Assembly: GCF_013522825.1 (NCBI RefSeq)
Contig: NZ_JAAMQZ010000035.1
Coordinates: forward strand, 1 to 47,999
DNA: 47,999 bases
Direction of reading: 5' to 3'
From: Stutzerimonas stutzeri
GTDB taxonomy: Bacteria > Pseudomonadota > Gammaproteobacteria > Pseudomonadales > Pseudomonadaceae
Below, piece by piece: positions 1 to 8,946 of the stretch; position 1 is the first letter of the stretch, and every line of letters begins with the position of its first letter. A model generated the notes under the pieces. That model worked only from the letters and a program-made list of their open reading frames with translations. It was not told the origin of the DNA and made no database searches. The position numbers and the translations under genes are program-made.

Positions 1-73
1 CGATCTGGTCGACCACAGCCAATTTAAAAGTCAGTGAGTAATCACGCTGGGTTCGCTTAACACCTTGATCCAT
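1..73 (-). CDS. IS3-family transposase OrfA, N-terminal 24 residues only (partial)
   Basis: An ATG at 73 on the minus strand opens a frame that reads without a stop to the window edge. It gives 24 residues that begin MDQGVKRTQRDYSLTFKLAV and continue VDQI. The KRTQRDYSLxFKLAVVDQ pattern is the typical start of OrfA helix-turn-helix proteins of IS3-family elements, which bind the IS ends and are joined to the OrfB integrase by a -1 frameshift. The rest of the gene and OrfB are outside the window. Identification rests on motif memory from a short stretch. Confidence 0.65.
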   Translation of the reverse strand, partial: MDQGVKRTQRDYSLTFKLAVVDQI

Positions 74-117
74 CGAGGTCTCCAGGTTCTCGGGGGAAAG
101 GTGTAAACCTTATTCAG
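1..117 (-). mobile_element. 5' end of an IS3-family-type insertion sequence, cut by the window edge
   Basis: The first 73 bases encode, on the minus strand, the N-terminus of what looks like an IS3-family OrfA (next entry). Upstream of that start codon is a short leader, and the minus-strand sequence TGAATAAGGTTTACACC (positions 117 down to 101) is a plausible terminal inverted repeat because it starts with TG, as IS3 ends do. The boundary at 117 is an inference, since the other end lies outside the window. The element would sit about 15 bases beyond the T-run of the rplS terminator, so it should not disturb the ribosomal-protein operon. Confidence 0.6.
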
Positions 118-131
118 GACGGGACACAGAC

Positions 132-161
132 AAAAAAAAAGCAGCCCGAAGGCTGCTTTTT
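132..161 (-). terminator. Rho-independent terminator of the rpsP-rimM-trmD-rplS operon
   Basis: A GCAGCC/GGCTGC stem (141-146 with 151-156) with a four-base loop is followed on the minus strand by a nine-base T run (complement of 132-140). It lies 19 bases past the rplS stop codon. The A/T tracts on both sides would also allow weak termination from the plus strand. Confidence 0.92.
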
Positions 162-180
162 CTTGCAAGGGAAGCAGTCC

Positions 181-531
181 TCAGGACAGCTTTTCCTTGA
201 TACGGGCTGCCTTGCCGGACAGCGCGCGGAGGTAGTACAGCTTGGCCTTGCGCACGTCGCCGCGGCGCTTGACGCTGAGGCTGTCGACCATCGGACTGAA
301 GGTCTGGAAGGTACGCTCAACACCGACGCCGTTGGAGATCTTGCGCACGGTAAAGGCGCTGTTCAGTCCACGGTTGCGCTTGCCGATCACGACGCCTTCG
401 AAGGCCTGCAAACGCTCACGGTCGCCTTCCTTTACCTTGACCTGAACGATCACGGTGTCGCCGGGGGCGAACGGAGGCAGTTGCTTGGTCATCTGCTCGG
501 CTTCGAGCGCCTGGATAATCTTGTTGGTCAT
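181..531 (-). CDS. rplS: 50S ribosomal protein L19
   Basis: The 116-residue product matches the usual length of bacterial L19. The protein sits at the 30S-50S interface near the aminoacyl-tRNA site. Recognisable family stretches are FAPGDTVIVQVKVKEGDRER near the N-terminus, FEGVVIGKRNRGLNSAFTVR in the middle and GVGVERTFQTFSPMVDSLSV towards the C-terminus, with a basic tail. It is the last gene of the operon, 45 bases after trmD, and is followed directly by a strong terminator. This is the standard gammaproteobacterial order. Confidence 0.98.
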   Translation of the reverse strand: MTNKIIQALEAEQMTKQLPPFAPGDTVIVQVKVKEGDRERLQAFEGVVIGKRNRGLNSAFTVRKISNGVGVERTFQTFSPMVDSLSVKRRGDVRKAKLYYLRALSGKAARIKEKLS

Positions 532-576
532 GCTGTGTGCTCCTGAGACAAGCCCTTCCGGCCTGCCATCGATACG

Positions 577-1329
577 TTAACTATCGTCCCGCTGATGGAT
601 GTATTCCTTCAGCAGCTTCTGTTCTTCCCCAGAAAGCGAGCGGCTATCCAGAAGATCGGCACGGCGTTCCCAGGTCCTTCCGAGGGATTGCTGCAAACGC
701 CAGCGCCGGATGTGTTCGTGATTGCCGCTGAGCAGCACCTCGGGAACACGCTTATCCGCATACACTTCCGGTCGCGTGTAATGCGGGCAGTCGAGCAGGC
801 CGTCGGTAAACGAATCCTCCTCGGCAGAATCAGCATGACCCAGTGCTCCGGGGAGCAGTCGGGTCACCGCATCGATCAGCACCATGGCCGGCAGTTCACC
901 GCCGGACAACACGTAATCGCCAATCGACCATTCTTCATCGACATGCGCCTGAATGAAGCGCTCGTCGATGCCTTCGTAACGCCCGGCGATGAGGATCAAA
1001 CTCTCTTCCTTCGCCAGCTCACGGACATCGGCCTGTTTCAGCTGACGCCCCTGTGGCGACAGGTAGATCACCTTCGCCTTCTCGCCAGCGGCCTGCCGGG
1101 CATCCGCCAGTGCAAGCTCCAGCGGCCTGATCTTCATCACCATGCCTGGACCGCCACCGAAGGGGCGATCATCCACCGTCTGGTGGCGATCTTCGGTATA
1201 GGCTCGCGGATTCCAGCATCGCAGCTGGAGCAGCCCCTGCTTCACCGCGCGACTGGTAATACCATAGTCACACACGGCAGCGAACATGTCCGGGAACAGA
1301 CTGATGACTTCTACACGCAGACTGGACAT
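577..1329 (-). CDS. trmD: tRNA (guanine-N1)-methyltransferase
   Basis: The 250-residue enzyme methylates G37 of tRNAs next to the anticodon using S-adenosylmethionine, which prevents +1 frameshifting. It belongs to the SPOUT (knotted) methyltransferases and acts as a dimer. The start MSSLRVEVISLFPDMF is chosen because family members begin there; an in-frame codon 24 bases upstream would extend the protein into the end of rimM. The knot signatures IAGRYEGIDERF and YVLSGGELPAMVLIDAVTRL are present. The gene begins 5 bases after rimM, which points to translational coupling. Confidence 0.97.
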   Translation of the reverse strand: MSSLRVEVISLFPDMFAAVCDYGITSRAVKQGLLQLRCWNPRAYTEDRHQTVDDRPFGGGPGMVMKIRPLELALADARQAAGEKAKVIYLSPQGRQLKQADVRELAKEESLILIAGRYEGIDERFIQAHVDEEWSIGDYVLSGGELPAMVLIDAVTRLLPGALGHADSAEEDSFTDGLLDCPHYTRPEVYADKRVPEVLLSGNHEHIRRWRLQQSLGRTWERRADLLDSRSLSGEEQKLLKEYIHQRDDS

Positions 1330-1334
1330 ATCGC

Positions 1335-1871
1335 TCAGAAGTCCGCGTCCCATTCGACCTGCATCTCGCCTGCCGCCAGATCGACCTTCAATACACAGGG
1401 GTCGGTATAGGGCAGCAGACGTTCACGATCATCCAGGCTGCCTTCGCACGGCTTGACCACCAGGACATCGTTGGCACCGGTTTCAAGCAGATGGTCGACC
1501 TTTCCGAGCGTTTGCCCGAGCTGGTTGATGACCGTCAAACCCTGAAGCTGATACCAGTAATACTCGTCGCCGGCCAATGACGGCAGTTCGCTGCGGGGAA
1601 TGCAGATCTCGAAGTCCGCGTAGGTACGCGCCTCTTCCCGATCACTCAACCCTTCGAGCGTAGCCACCAGAATCTTGCCCTGGAGGCGCCCCTTGACCAG
1701 CTCGACCTGCTTGACCTCGCCACCTCGCCTGAGCGTCCAGTTGCGATAACCCAGCAGATTGTCGATGGGATCGGTAAAGGAATAGACCTTCACGTCACCC
1801 CGCACGCCATGCACCGAAACGATCTTGCCGATTACGATCAAATCCTCGACCGGGGCTGGCGTCGTGTTCAT
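1335..1871 (-). CDS. rimM: 16S rRNA processing / 30S maturation factor RimM
   Basis: The 178-residue protein helps assemble the head of the 30S subunit and binds ribosomal protein S19. The N-terminal RimM domain contains VIGKIVSVHGVRGDVKVYSF, and a C-terminal PRC-barrel domain contains YYWYQLQGLTVINQLGQTLG with the typical ETGANDVLVV motif. The gene lies 5 bases after rpsP and 5 bases before trmD, so the four genes form a compact operon. The length is normal. Confidence 0.97.
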   Translation of the reverse strand: MNTTPAPVEDLIVIGKIVSVHGVRGDVKVYSFTDPIDNLLGYRNWTLRRGGEVKQVELVKGRLQGKILVATLEGLSDREEARTYADFEICIPRSELPSLAGDEYYWYQLQGLTVINQLGQTLGKVDHLLETGANDVLVVKPCEGSLDDRERLLPYTDPCVLKVDLAAGEMQVEWDADF

Positions 1872-1876
1872 GCGGT

Positions 1877-2128
1877 TCAGGCAGCAGCCTTGGCAGCTTC
1901 CTTCAGCAGCTGAGCAACACGCTCAGACGGCTGTGCACCCTGGCTCAGCCAGTAGGTGGCACGTTCCTGATTGACGGACAGCTTGACTTCAGCACCCGAA
2001 GCAACCGGGTTGAAGAAACCGATACGCTCAACGAAGCGGCCATCGCGCGGGTTGCGGCTGTTGGTCACGGTCAGGTGGTAGAAAGGGCGCTTCTTGGAGC
2101 CGCCACGGGCGAGACGAATAGTTACCAT
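1877..2128 (-). CDS. rpsP: 30S ribosomal protein S16
   Basis: The 83-residue product starts MVTIRLARGGSKKRPFYHL, the typical S16 N-terminus, and contains NSRNPRDGRFVERIGFFNP. S16 binds 16S rRNA early in 30S assembly. A possible extension upstream adds 13 unrelated residues and is rejected, because the ATG at 2128 is preceded by AGGA at a workable distance. This is the first gene of the rpsP-rimM-trmD-rplS operon. Its candidate promoter overlaps the end of the repeat element upstream. Confidence 0.97.
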   Translation of the reverse strand: MVTIRLARGGSKKRPFYHLTVTNSRNPRDGRFVERIGFFNPVASGAEVKLSVNQERATYWLSQGAQPSERVAQLLKEAAKAAA

Positions 2129-2203
2129 GTGAACATCGTTCCTGTAGTCGGTGCGAACTTTAGGCACACACTTAAAATGGGCCTATGGCCCGAAAGGCCG
2201 CGC

Positions 2204-2232
2204 ATTTTACGAGTAAAAGGAAAAAGCTGCAA
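2204..2232 (-). promoter_or_regulatory. rpsP: Candidate sigma-70 promoter for the rpsP operon, with -35 inside a repeat end
   Basis: On the minus strand TTGCAG (complement of 2227-2232) is separated by exactly 17 bases from TAAAAT (complement of 2204-2209), about 75 bases before the rpsP ATG. The TTG core of the -35 and five of six -10 positions fit the consensus. The -35 lies wholly inside the 11-base inverted end of the repeat element (2224-2234). Transcription read through from ffh is the alternative. Confidence 0.45.
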
Positions 2233-2404
2233 GCTGGAAGCCAGTGTAGGGTGGATGTCGCTTTTTACATCCACCGAGGCTCCGCTCGTCGGGTCGATGA
2301 AGCGTGACCCGACCTACAGCTGCAAGCGAATCAGTGTAGCGGCTGGCGCCGAAACAACCTCAAGCGCTTTCCCGCTTTTCCTTGAAGCTTATGGCTTGCA
2401 GCTT
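2224..2404. repeat. 181-bp REP/MITE-like repeat element, copy 1
   Basis: The element is bounded by a perfect 11-base inverted repeat, AAGCTGCAAGC at 2224-2234 and GCTTGCAGCTT at 2394-2404. Inside are two hairpins, GGTGGATGT/ACATCCACC (2250-2258 with 2267-2275) and GTCGGGTC/GACCCGAC (2288-2295 with 2306-2313), enclosed by GTAG/CTAC. A third AGCTGCAAGC follows at 2318-2327. A near-identical copy lies at 23533-23704. No reading frame of note is present, so it is non-autonomous. It fills the gap between ffh and rpsP and its right end is 10 bases from the ffh stop codon. Confidence 0.88.
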
Positions 2405-2414
2405 GCCGCTGCTT

Positions 2415-3791
<1,377 letters not shown>

Positions 3792-3827
3792 GAGCCATTT
3801 CCACGCTGAATGTGGTTAAGGGAAGCG

Positions 3828-3833
3828 ATTATA
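3828..3833 (-). promoter_or_regulatory. ffh: Candidate -10 box for ffh
   Basis: The minus strand carries a perfect TATAAT (complement of 3828-3833), 37 bases before the ffh ATG. No good -35 hexamer is seen 16-18 bases further upstream, so activity would depend on other contacts. The 255-base gap between ffh and the divergent ypjD must hold promoters for both; nothing else clear was seen in it. Confidence 0.4.
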
Positions 3834-4046
3834 GAAGCTGCGAGCCCTGTGCCGGTACCCCATCATCACCGCTATTGCCGCAGATAGCCAAACGACCCTC
3901 GACAGCCACGTCGAAGGCCGGCACACAGCCACCATCCCCATGAAACCGCCTTCGCCCGGCACAGCGACCACTCGCCCCCGCTCCCATGCTTTTGCACGCC
4001 AGGGGTTTGTGCCACACTCAGCAACTTTCGAGCCCGTTAAAAGACT

Positions 4047-4847
4047 ATGCACCCTTTGCTACCGAGCCTGGCTGCCGCCTGTCTCTACGCTGGCGTAACC
4101 GGATATCAAGGCCTGCGCCTGGCACAACGCTCCGCGCCGGACAAGCGCTTGCTGGCTGTTCTGGGCGTGCTGGCACTGATCGCCCACAGCGCGAGCCTCT
4201 TTATCCAGCTGCTCTCGCCCAGCGGCCTGCATCTGGATTTCTTCACTGCTTCGAGCCTGATCGCCGCAGCGGTAACGCTGCTGATCCTGCTCGCCCTGTA
4301 TCACATGCCGGTCGAGAACCTGCTGCTGCTGCTATTCCCGCTGAGCTGCCTAACAGTGCTTTTCGCCCAGTTCGCACCCTCCGGCACGGCACCCGCGATC
4401 AGCGAAGAGCCGGGCATTCTCGCGCATATCCTGTTTTCCATCCTGGCCTACGGCATGCTGACCATCGCCGTCTTCCAGTCCTTGCTGCTGCTCCTGCAGG
4501 ATCACCATCTCAGGCACAAGCATCCATCAGGCGTGATCAGGAATTTCCCACCGCTGCAAACCATGGAAAGCCTGCTGTTCGGCTTTCTGCTGGCCGGCTG
4601 GCTGCTGCTGTCGGCTTCACTGATCACCGGCTGGCTGTTTCTAGACAATCTGTTCGCGCAGCATCTGGTGCACAAGACACTGCTGTCGGTCATCGCCTGG
4701 GTTGTCTTCGGTCTGCTGTTGTGGGGGCGCCACCGACTCGGCTGGCGCGGCTACAAAGCCATTCGCTGGACGCTCGCCGGCTTCTGTCTGCTGATGCTGG
4801 CCTACTTCGGCAGCAAGCTGGTCCGCGAATTCATCCTGCATATCTGA
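4047..4847 (+). CDS. ypjD: YpjD-like inner-membrane protein of the CcsA/cytochrome c assembly superfamily
   Basis: The 266-residue product is almost entirely hydrophobic, with about eight membrane helices starting from residue 4 (LLPSLAAACLYAGVTGYQGL). It resembles the CcsA/CcmC-type cytochrome-assembly domain, including the stretch HILFSILAYGMLTIAVFQSL near residues 125-150. Family members beside ffh and corC in gammaproteobacteria are annotated YpjD and have no firm function; a link to heme or cytochrome handling is only by homology. It is divergent from ffh and 10 bases ahead of corC, so the two plus-strand genes form an operon. Confidence 0.88.
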   Translation: MHPLLPSLAAACLYAGVTGYQGLRLAQRSAPDKRLLAVLGVLALIAHSASLFIQLLSPSGLHLDFFTASSLIAAAVTLLILLALYHMPVENLLLLLFPLSCLTVLFAQFAPSGTAPAISEEPGILAHILFSILAYGMLTIAVFQSLLLLLQDHHLRHKHPSGVIRNFPPLQTMESLLFGFLLAGWLLLSASLITGWLFLDNLFAQHLVHKTLLSVIAWVVFGLLLWGRHRLGWRGYKAIRWTLAGFCLLMLAYFGSKLVREFILHI

Positions 4848-4857
4848 AGGCAGTCTT

Positions 4858-6150
4858 GTGGATAGTCTACACCCCGGCTTTTTGGTCGGTTTACTGATCT
4901 TCCTGCTTCTGTGCTCTGCATTTTTTTCCAGCTCGGAAACCGGAATGCTCAGCCTCAACCGCTATCGCCTCCGGCATCAGGCCAGAGAGGGCCATCGCGG
5001 AGCCAGACGCGCCATCGACCTGTTGTCCAGGCCGGACCGCCTGCTCGGCACCATTCTGGTGGGCAACAACTTCGTCAACATCCTCGCTTCCTCGATTGCA
5101 ACGGTGCTGGCGATGCAGCTCTGGGGCGAAGCCGGGATCGCCATTGCGACCATCGGCCTGACTATCATTCTTCTGATCTTTGGCGAAATCACGCCCAAGA
5201 CGCTGGCAGCGCTGCGTCCCGAAGCCATCGCCTATCCGGTCAGCCTGCCGCTGCTGATGCTGCAGAAAGTGCTGTATCCGCTGGTAGCACTGCTTGGCTG
5301 GATCAGCAACGGCCTGCTCAAACTGCTTGGCGTGGACCCCTCCAAGAAAGGCACCGACAGCCTGTCAACCGAAGAGCTGCGCAGTGTGGTGCGCGAGTCC
5401 GGCAGTGATCTGCCGATGAATCGCCAGAGCATGCTGCTCGGCATCCTCGATCTGGAGCGCGTCACCGTCGACGACATCATGATTCCGCGCAACGAGGTCA
5501 CCGGCATCGATCTCGAAGACGACCTTGAAACCATTGTCGGCCAGCTGCGCACCACACCGCACACACGCCTGCCGGTGTTCCACAAGGACATCAACCAGGT
5601 CCAGGGCATCGTCCACATGCGGCAGATCGCCCGCCTGCTCAGCCACGACCAGCTGACCAAGGACAATCTGCTCGAAGCCTGCACCGCCCCCTACTTCATA
5701 CCCGAGAACACTCCGCTCTCGACCCAGTTGCTCAACTTCCAGAAGCAGAAAAGGCGCATCGGCATCGTCGTCGACGAGTACGGCGACGTACTGGGCATCG
5801 TCACCCTGGAAGACATCCTCGAAGAGATCGTCGGCGAATTCAGTAACCAGGACGCCCTGCGCAGCCCCGACATCCACCCGCAGGATGACGGCACACTGGT
5901 CATCGATGGTGCCGCCTACCTGCGCGAAATCAACCGCGCCCTCGGCTGGCAATTGCCCTGCGACGGCCCCAAGACACTCAACGGCCTGATCACCGAAGCC
6001 CTCGAACAGATTCCCGACAGCGGCATCTGCCTGCAGATCGGGTCATATCGGCTGGAAATCCTCCAGGCCGCCGACAATCGGGTGAAAAGCGTGCGGGCCT
6101 GGGTCGCCGGAGACGCCACAGCGGCATCCGACGACACCGAACAGCTATAG
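4858..6150 (+). CDS. CNNM/CorC-HlyC family transporter-associated protein (DUF21 plus CBS pair)
   Basis: The 430-residue protein has an N-terminal DUF21/CNNM membrane domain (about 1-185, starting DSLHPGFLVGLLIFLLLCSA), a CBS-domain pair (about 200-330, with TVDDIMIPRNEVTGIDLEDD and IGIVVDEYGDVLGIVTLEDI) and a C-terminal CorC_HlyC domain. Relatives take part in magnesium or cobalt efflux and are annotated CorB, CorC or YfjD. The start codon is GTG, 10 bases after ypjD. The stop codon is TAG within CTATAG, which also holds the purT stop on the other strand. Confidence 0.92.
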   Translation: MDSLHPGFLVGLLIFLLLCSAFFSSSETGMLSLNRYRLRHQAREGHRGARRAIDLLSRPDRLLGTILVGNNFVNILASSIATVLAMQLWGEAGIAIATIGLTIILLIFGEITPKTLAALRPEAIAYPVSLPLLMLQKVLYPLVALLGWISNGLLKLLGVDPSKKGTDSLSTEELRSVVRESGSDLPMNRQSMLLGILDLERVTVDDIMIPRNEVTGIDLEDDLETIVGQLRTTPHTRLPVFHKDINQVQGIVHMRQIARLLSHDQLTKDNLLEACTAPYFIPENTPLSTQLLNFQKQKRRIGIVVDEYGDVLGIVTLEDILEEIVGEFSNQDALRSPDIHPQDDGTLVIDGAAYLREINRALGWQLPCDGPKTLNGLITEALEQIPDSGICLQIGSYRLEILQAADNRVKSVRAWVAGDATAASDDTEQL

Positions 6151-7329
6151 CAGCTGCGTATCGATTGCCGTTGCGACCTGCAACGCCTTCGCCCGTGCCG
6201 CCTCGATGGATTCATCCCGCGCCAGGGCCACACCCATTCGCCGCTGACCGTTGACCTCCGGCTTGCCGAACAGGCGCAGCGCGGTATCCGGCTCGGCCAG
6301 TGCGGCGGCCAGATTGCCGAAGCTGACCTGTTCGCTCTCGCCCTCCACCAGCACCACGGCAGACGCCGACGGACCGAACTGGCGAATGGTCGGGATCGGC
6401 AGACCGAGAATGGCCCGCGCATGCAGGGCGAATTCGGACAGATCCTGGGAAACCAGCGTCACCAGCCCGGTATCGTGAGGCCGTGGCGAAATCTCGCAGA
6501 ACCAGACCTGATCGCCCTTGACGAACAATTCCACACCAAACACGCCACGCCCACCAAGCGCTTCGGTGACCGCCAACGCGATGCGTTCGGCCTCGGCCAT
6601 GGCGCCCGCGCTCATCGGCTGCGGCTGCCAGGATTCCTGGTAATCGCCCCTTTCCTGGCGGTGCCCCACCGGCTGACAGAATGTGGTCCCGCCGACATGG
6701 CGCACCGTCAGCAGGGTGATTTCGTAATCGAAATCGATAAAGCCCTCGACGATCACCCGGCCCTTGCCGGCGCGCCCGCCGGCCTGGGCATAGTTCCAGG
6801 CCGTGTCGATATCCGCTTCACTGCGCAGCACTGACTGTCCTTTGCCAGAGGAACTCATGACCGGCTTGATCAGACATGGAAAGCCGATGGCCAGCGCGGC
6901 GCTGCGGCAGTCTTCCAGTGAGTCGGCAAAGCGATACGGCGAAGTCGGCAGCCCCAACTCTTCGGCGGCCAGGCGGCGAATGCCCTCGCGGTTCATGGTC
7001 AGCTGCGCAGCCCGCGCGGTAGGAATCACCGTAAAGCCTTCGGCTTCCAGCTCGACCAGTGTCGCAGTGGCGATGGCCTCGATCTCGGGGACGATATAGT
7101 GCGGTTTTTCCTGCTCGATGATCGCTCGCAGCGCTGCGCCGTCGAGCATATCGACGACATGATGACGGTGCGCGACCTGCATGGCCGGCGCGTTGGCGTA
7201 GCGATCCACGGCGATGACTTCGACGCCCAGACGCTGCAGCTCGATCACCAGCTCCTTGCCCAGCTCGCCGGAACCACACAGCAGGACGCGAACAGCGCTG
7301 GCAGACAGCGGAGTGCCGATTCGTGGCAT
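6145..7329 (-). CDS. purT: Formate-dependent phosphoribosylglycinamide formyltransferase (GAR transformylase 2)
   Basis: The 394-residue ATP-grasp enzyme formylates glycinamide ribonucleotide using formate and ATP in purine synthesis. The N-terminal pre-ATP-grasp domain shows VRVLLCGSGELGKELVIELQ; the ATP-grasp core includes PVMSSSGKGQSVLR and the metal-binding stretch GVFGVELFVKGDQVWFCEIS followed by PRPHDTG. A GAGGA site precedes the ATG. Formate could come from PurU, encoded at 30085-30936. The gene follows DUF1289 by 28 bases and likely belongs to the same transcript. Its stop shares the palindrome CTATAG with the corC stop. Confidence 0.97.
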   Translation of the reverse strand: MPRIGTPLSASAVRVLLCGSGELGKELVIELQRLGVEVIAVDRYANAPAMQVAHRHHVVDMLDGAALRAIIEQEKPHYIVPEIEAIATATLVELEAEGFTVIPTARAAQLTMNREGIRRLAAEELGLPTSPYRFADSLEDCRSAALAIGFPCLIKPVMSSSGKGQSVLRSEADIDTAWNYAQAGGRAGKGRVIVEGFIDFDYEITLLTVRHVGGTTFCQPVGHRQERGDYQESWQPQPMSAGAMAEAERIALAVTEALGGRGVFGVELFVKGDQVWFCEISPRPHDTGLVTLVSQDLSEFALHARAILGLPIPTIRQFGPSASAVVLVEGESEQVSFGNLAAALAEPDTALRLFGKPEVNGQRRMGVALARDESIEAARAKALQVATAIDTQLL

Positions 7330-7357
7330 GATTTTCCTCGTTTACGGATGTGAATGG

Positions 7358-7552
7358 TTACAACAGCTGACCGCGCTCGCGGGCCCGCTCATGGCAACGC
7401 AGCAGCACTTCACGCCGCTCGCTGTTATTCAGCCGACTCCAGCGAATGATCTCGTCGACGTGGCGCTGGCAACCGATACAGACATCCGTCTCATCCAGCG
7501 CGCAGATGCTTACACAGGGCGAAGCGACCGGTTTCTCGACGGGGGACGACAT
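7358..7552 (-). CDS. DUF1289 small cysteine-containing protein
   Basis: The 64-residue protein has the DUF1289 pattern SPCVSICALDETDVCIGCQR, with four closely spaced cysteines that could bind a metal or Fe-S cluster; this is inferred from spacing. The rest is a short charged helix (HVDEIIRWSRLNNSERREVL). Function is not established for the family. The ATG at 7552 overlaps the TGA of the carbonic-anhydrase-like gene (TGATG), so translation is probably coupled. It sits between that gene and purT. Confidence 0.88.
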   Translation of the reverse strand: MSSPVEKPVASPCVSICALDETDVCIGCQRHVDEIIRWSRLNNSERREVLLRCHERARERGQLL

Positions 7553-8082
7553 CAATCGCCCTGCTCTACCAGATCGCGCGCATAGCGCTGGGCATTCTGC
7601 ACGTAATGCGCGGCGCTGGCTTCGAGCATTTTCTTCTGCTCTTCAGTCAGCTCGCGCACCACCTTGCCGGGCGAGCCAACCACCAGCGAGCCATCGGGAA
7701 TGACCTTGCCTTCGGGAATCAGGGTGTTGGCGCCGATAATGCAGTACTTGCCGATCCGTGCCCCGTTGAGGATCACCGCATTGATGCCGATCAGGCTGTA
7801 ATCGCCGACGCTGCAGCCATGCAGCATGGCGTTGTGGCCCACGGTGACGCCAGTACCCAGCGTCAGCGGATGGCCCATGTCGGTATGCAGCACACTGCCG
7901 TCCTGAACGTTGCTGTTCTCGCCGATATGGATCAGCTCGTTGTCGCCACGCAGCACCGCGCCGAACCAGACGCTGGCGCCGGCATCCAGGCGAATCTTGC
8001 CGATCAGCGTGGCGCCTGGCGCCGCCCAGCTTTGCGGATGCGTTTCAACACGGGACTCGCCCAGACGATATTTCACAGCCAT
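7552..8082 (-). CDS. Gamma-class carbonic anhydrase family protein (YrdA/PaaY-like)
   Basis: The 176-residue product is a left-handed beta-helix (hexapeptide repeat) protein of the gamma carbonic anhydrase family. It shows GAVLRGDNELIHIGENSNVQ and the histidines in VLHTDMGHPL and VTVGHNAMLHGC, which match the zinc ligands of the family. Many members are anhydrases, but others have no proven activity. The start is the ATG at 8082, preceded by AAGAGG; an in-frame GTG lies one codon earlier. The ATG overlaps the TGA of the upstream Nudix gene (TGATG), which implies coupling. Confidence 0.9.
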   Translation of the reverse strand: MAVKYRLGESRVETHPQSWAAPGATLIGKIRLDAGASVWFGAVLRGDNELIHIGENSNVQDGSVLHTDMGHPLTLGTGVTVGHNAMLHGCSVGDYSLIGINAVILNGARIGKYCIIGANTLIPEGKVIPDGSLVVGSPGKVVRELTEEQKKMLEASAAHYVQNAQRYARDLVEQGD

Positions 8083-8696
8083 CACCTCTTCTTGTTGGTC
8101 AGGTCGATATAGGAAGCCGGCGCCCGACGCATCTCGATCCCGGCGTCGTACACCAGGTTGACCAGCTCGACGACCATGATCGCCGTCAGCCCCCAGATTT
8201 GATATTCGCCATAACGGTAAGACGGGATATACCAGGCGCTGCCCTGGTAATCGATACGATGAGTGACCTCACGCGGGTCCTGGCAGAAAAAATCCAGGGG
8301 CACGGAAAACACCGAGGCGATTTCGGCATCATTGGCGCGGTACTCGACATAGTCCGGCACGATGCCGACATAGGGAGTGACGTGGATGCCATGCAGCGAA
8401 ATCAGGCTACTGAGCGGCCCGACGATCTCCACCATGCCTGGCGCCAGCCCCACTTCCTCCTCGGCCTCGCGCAACGCGGTATGCGCCAGATCATGGTCTT
8501 CGGGATCGCGGCGACCGCCGGGGAACGCCACTTCACCTCCGTGGGTGGACAGCCCGCTGGCACGCAACGTGAGCACCAGTTCGGGCGATTCACTGCGGGT
8601 AACCGGCATCAGCACTGCTGCTTCGGGCAGCCGGCCTTCCGGCTCCAGAAGGTGCGGAGAGTAGTCGCGCACTCGTCGGAGAATAGTGTCCAGCAT
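8082..8696 (-). CDS. CoA pyrophosphatase-type Nudix hydrolase (NudL/YeaB-like)
   Basis: The 204-residue protein has a Nudix domain with the CoA-hydrolase subfamily signature LRASGLSTHGGEVAFPGG followed by RRDPEDHDLAHTALREAEEE. Relatives hydrolyse CoA or its derivatives to phosphopantetheine and 3',5'-ADP with Mg or Mn. The start MLDTILRRVRDYSPHLLEPE is chosen because it matches the usual length; an upstream extension of 30 residues is possible but less likely. It heads the chain Nudix - carbonic anhydrase - DUF1289 - purT, and the first three genes overlap by one base each. Confidence 0.9.
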   Translation of the reverse strand: MLDTILRRVRDYSPHLLEPEGRLPEAAVLMPVTRSESPELVLTLRASGLSTHGGEVAFPGGRRDPEDHDLAHTALREAEEEVGLAPGMVEIVGPLSSLISLHGIHVTPYVGIVPDYVEYRANDAEIASVFSVPLDFFCQDPREVTHRIDYQGSAWYIPSYRYGEYQIWGLTAIMVVELVNLVYDAGIEMRRAPASYIDLTNKKR

Positions 8697-8946
8697 GAAA
8701 AATCTCTTTGCGTATTTGACCGGCATCATGGCATGGATCACCGAGGCGCCCAAGACAGGAAAAGCCAAAATACACAGCGGCAGCAACCGCTTGCCGAAAG
8801 CAGACAGGCCTTGTCTAGTTCAGCACAACGCGGCTCGCAGCAAAGCGGGAAAAGCCCCTAGAATACGCCCTAGTCGACCGGCTGCAGCCGTCCTGCCCGC
8901 GTCGGACAAAGGCCTGATGCAATACCAATACCGGGGAAAATACCGA

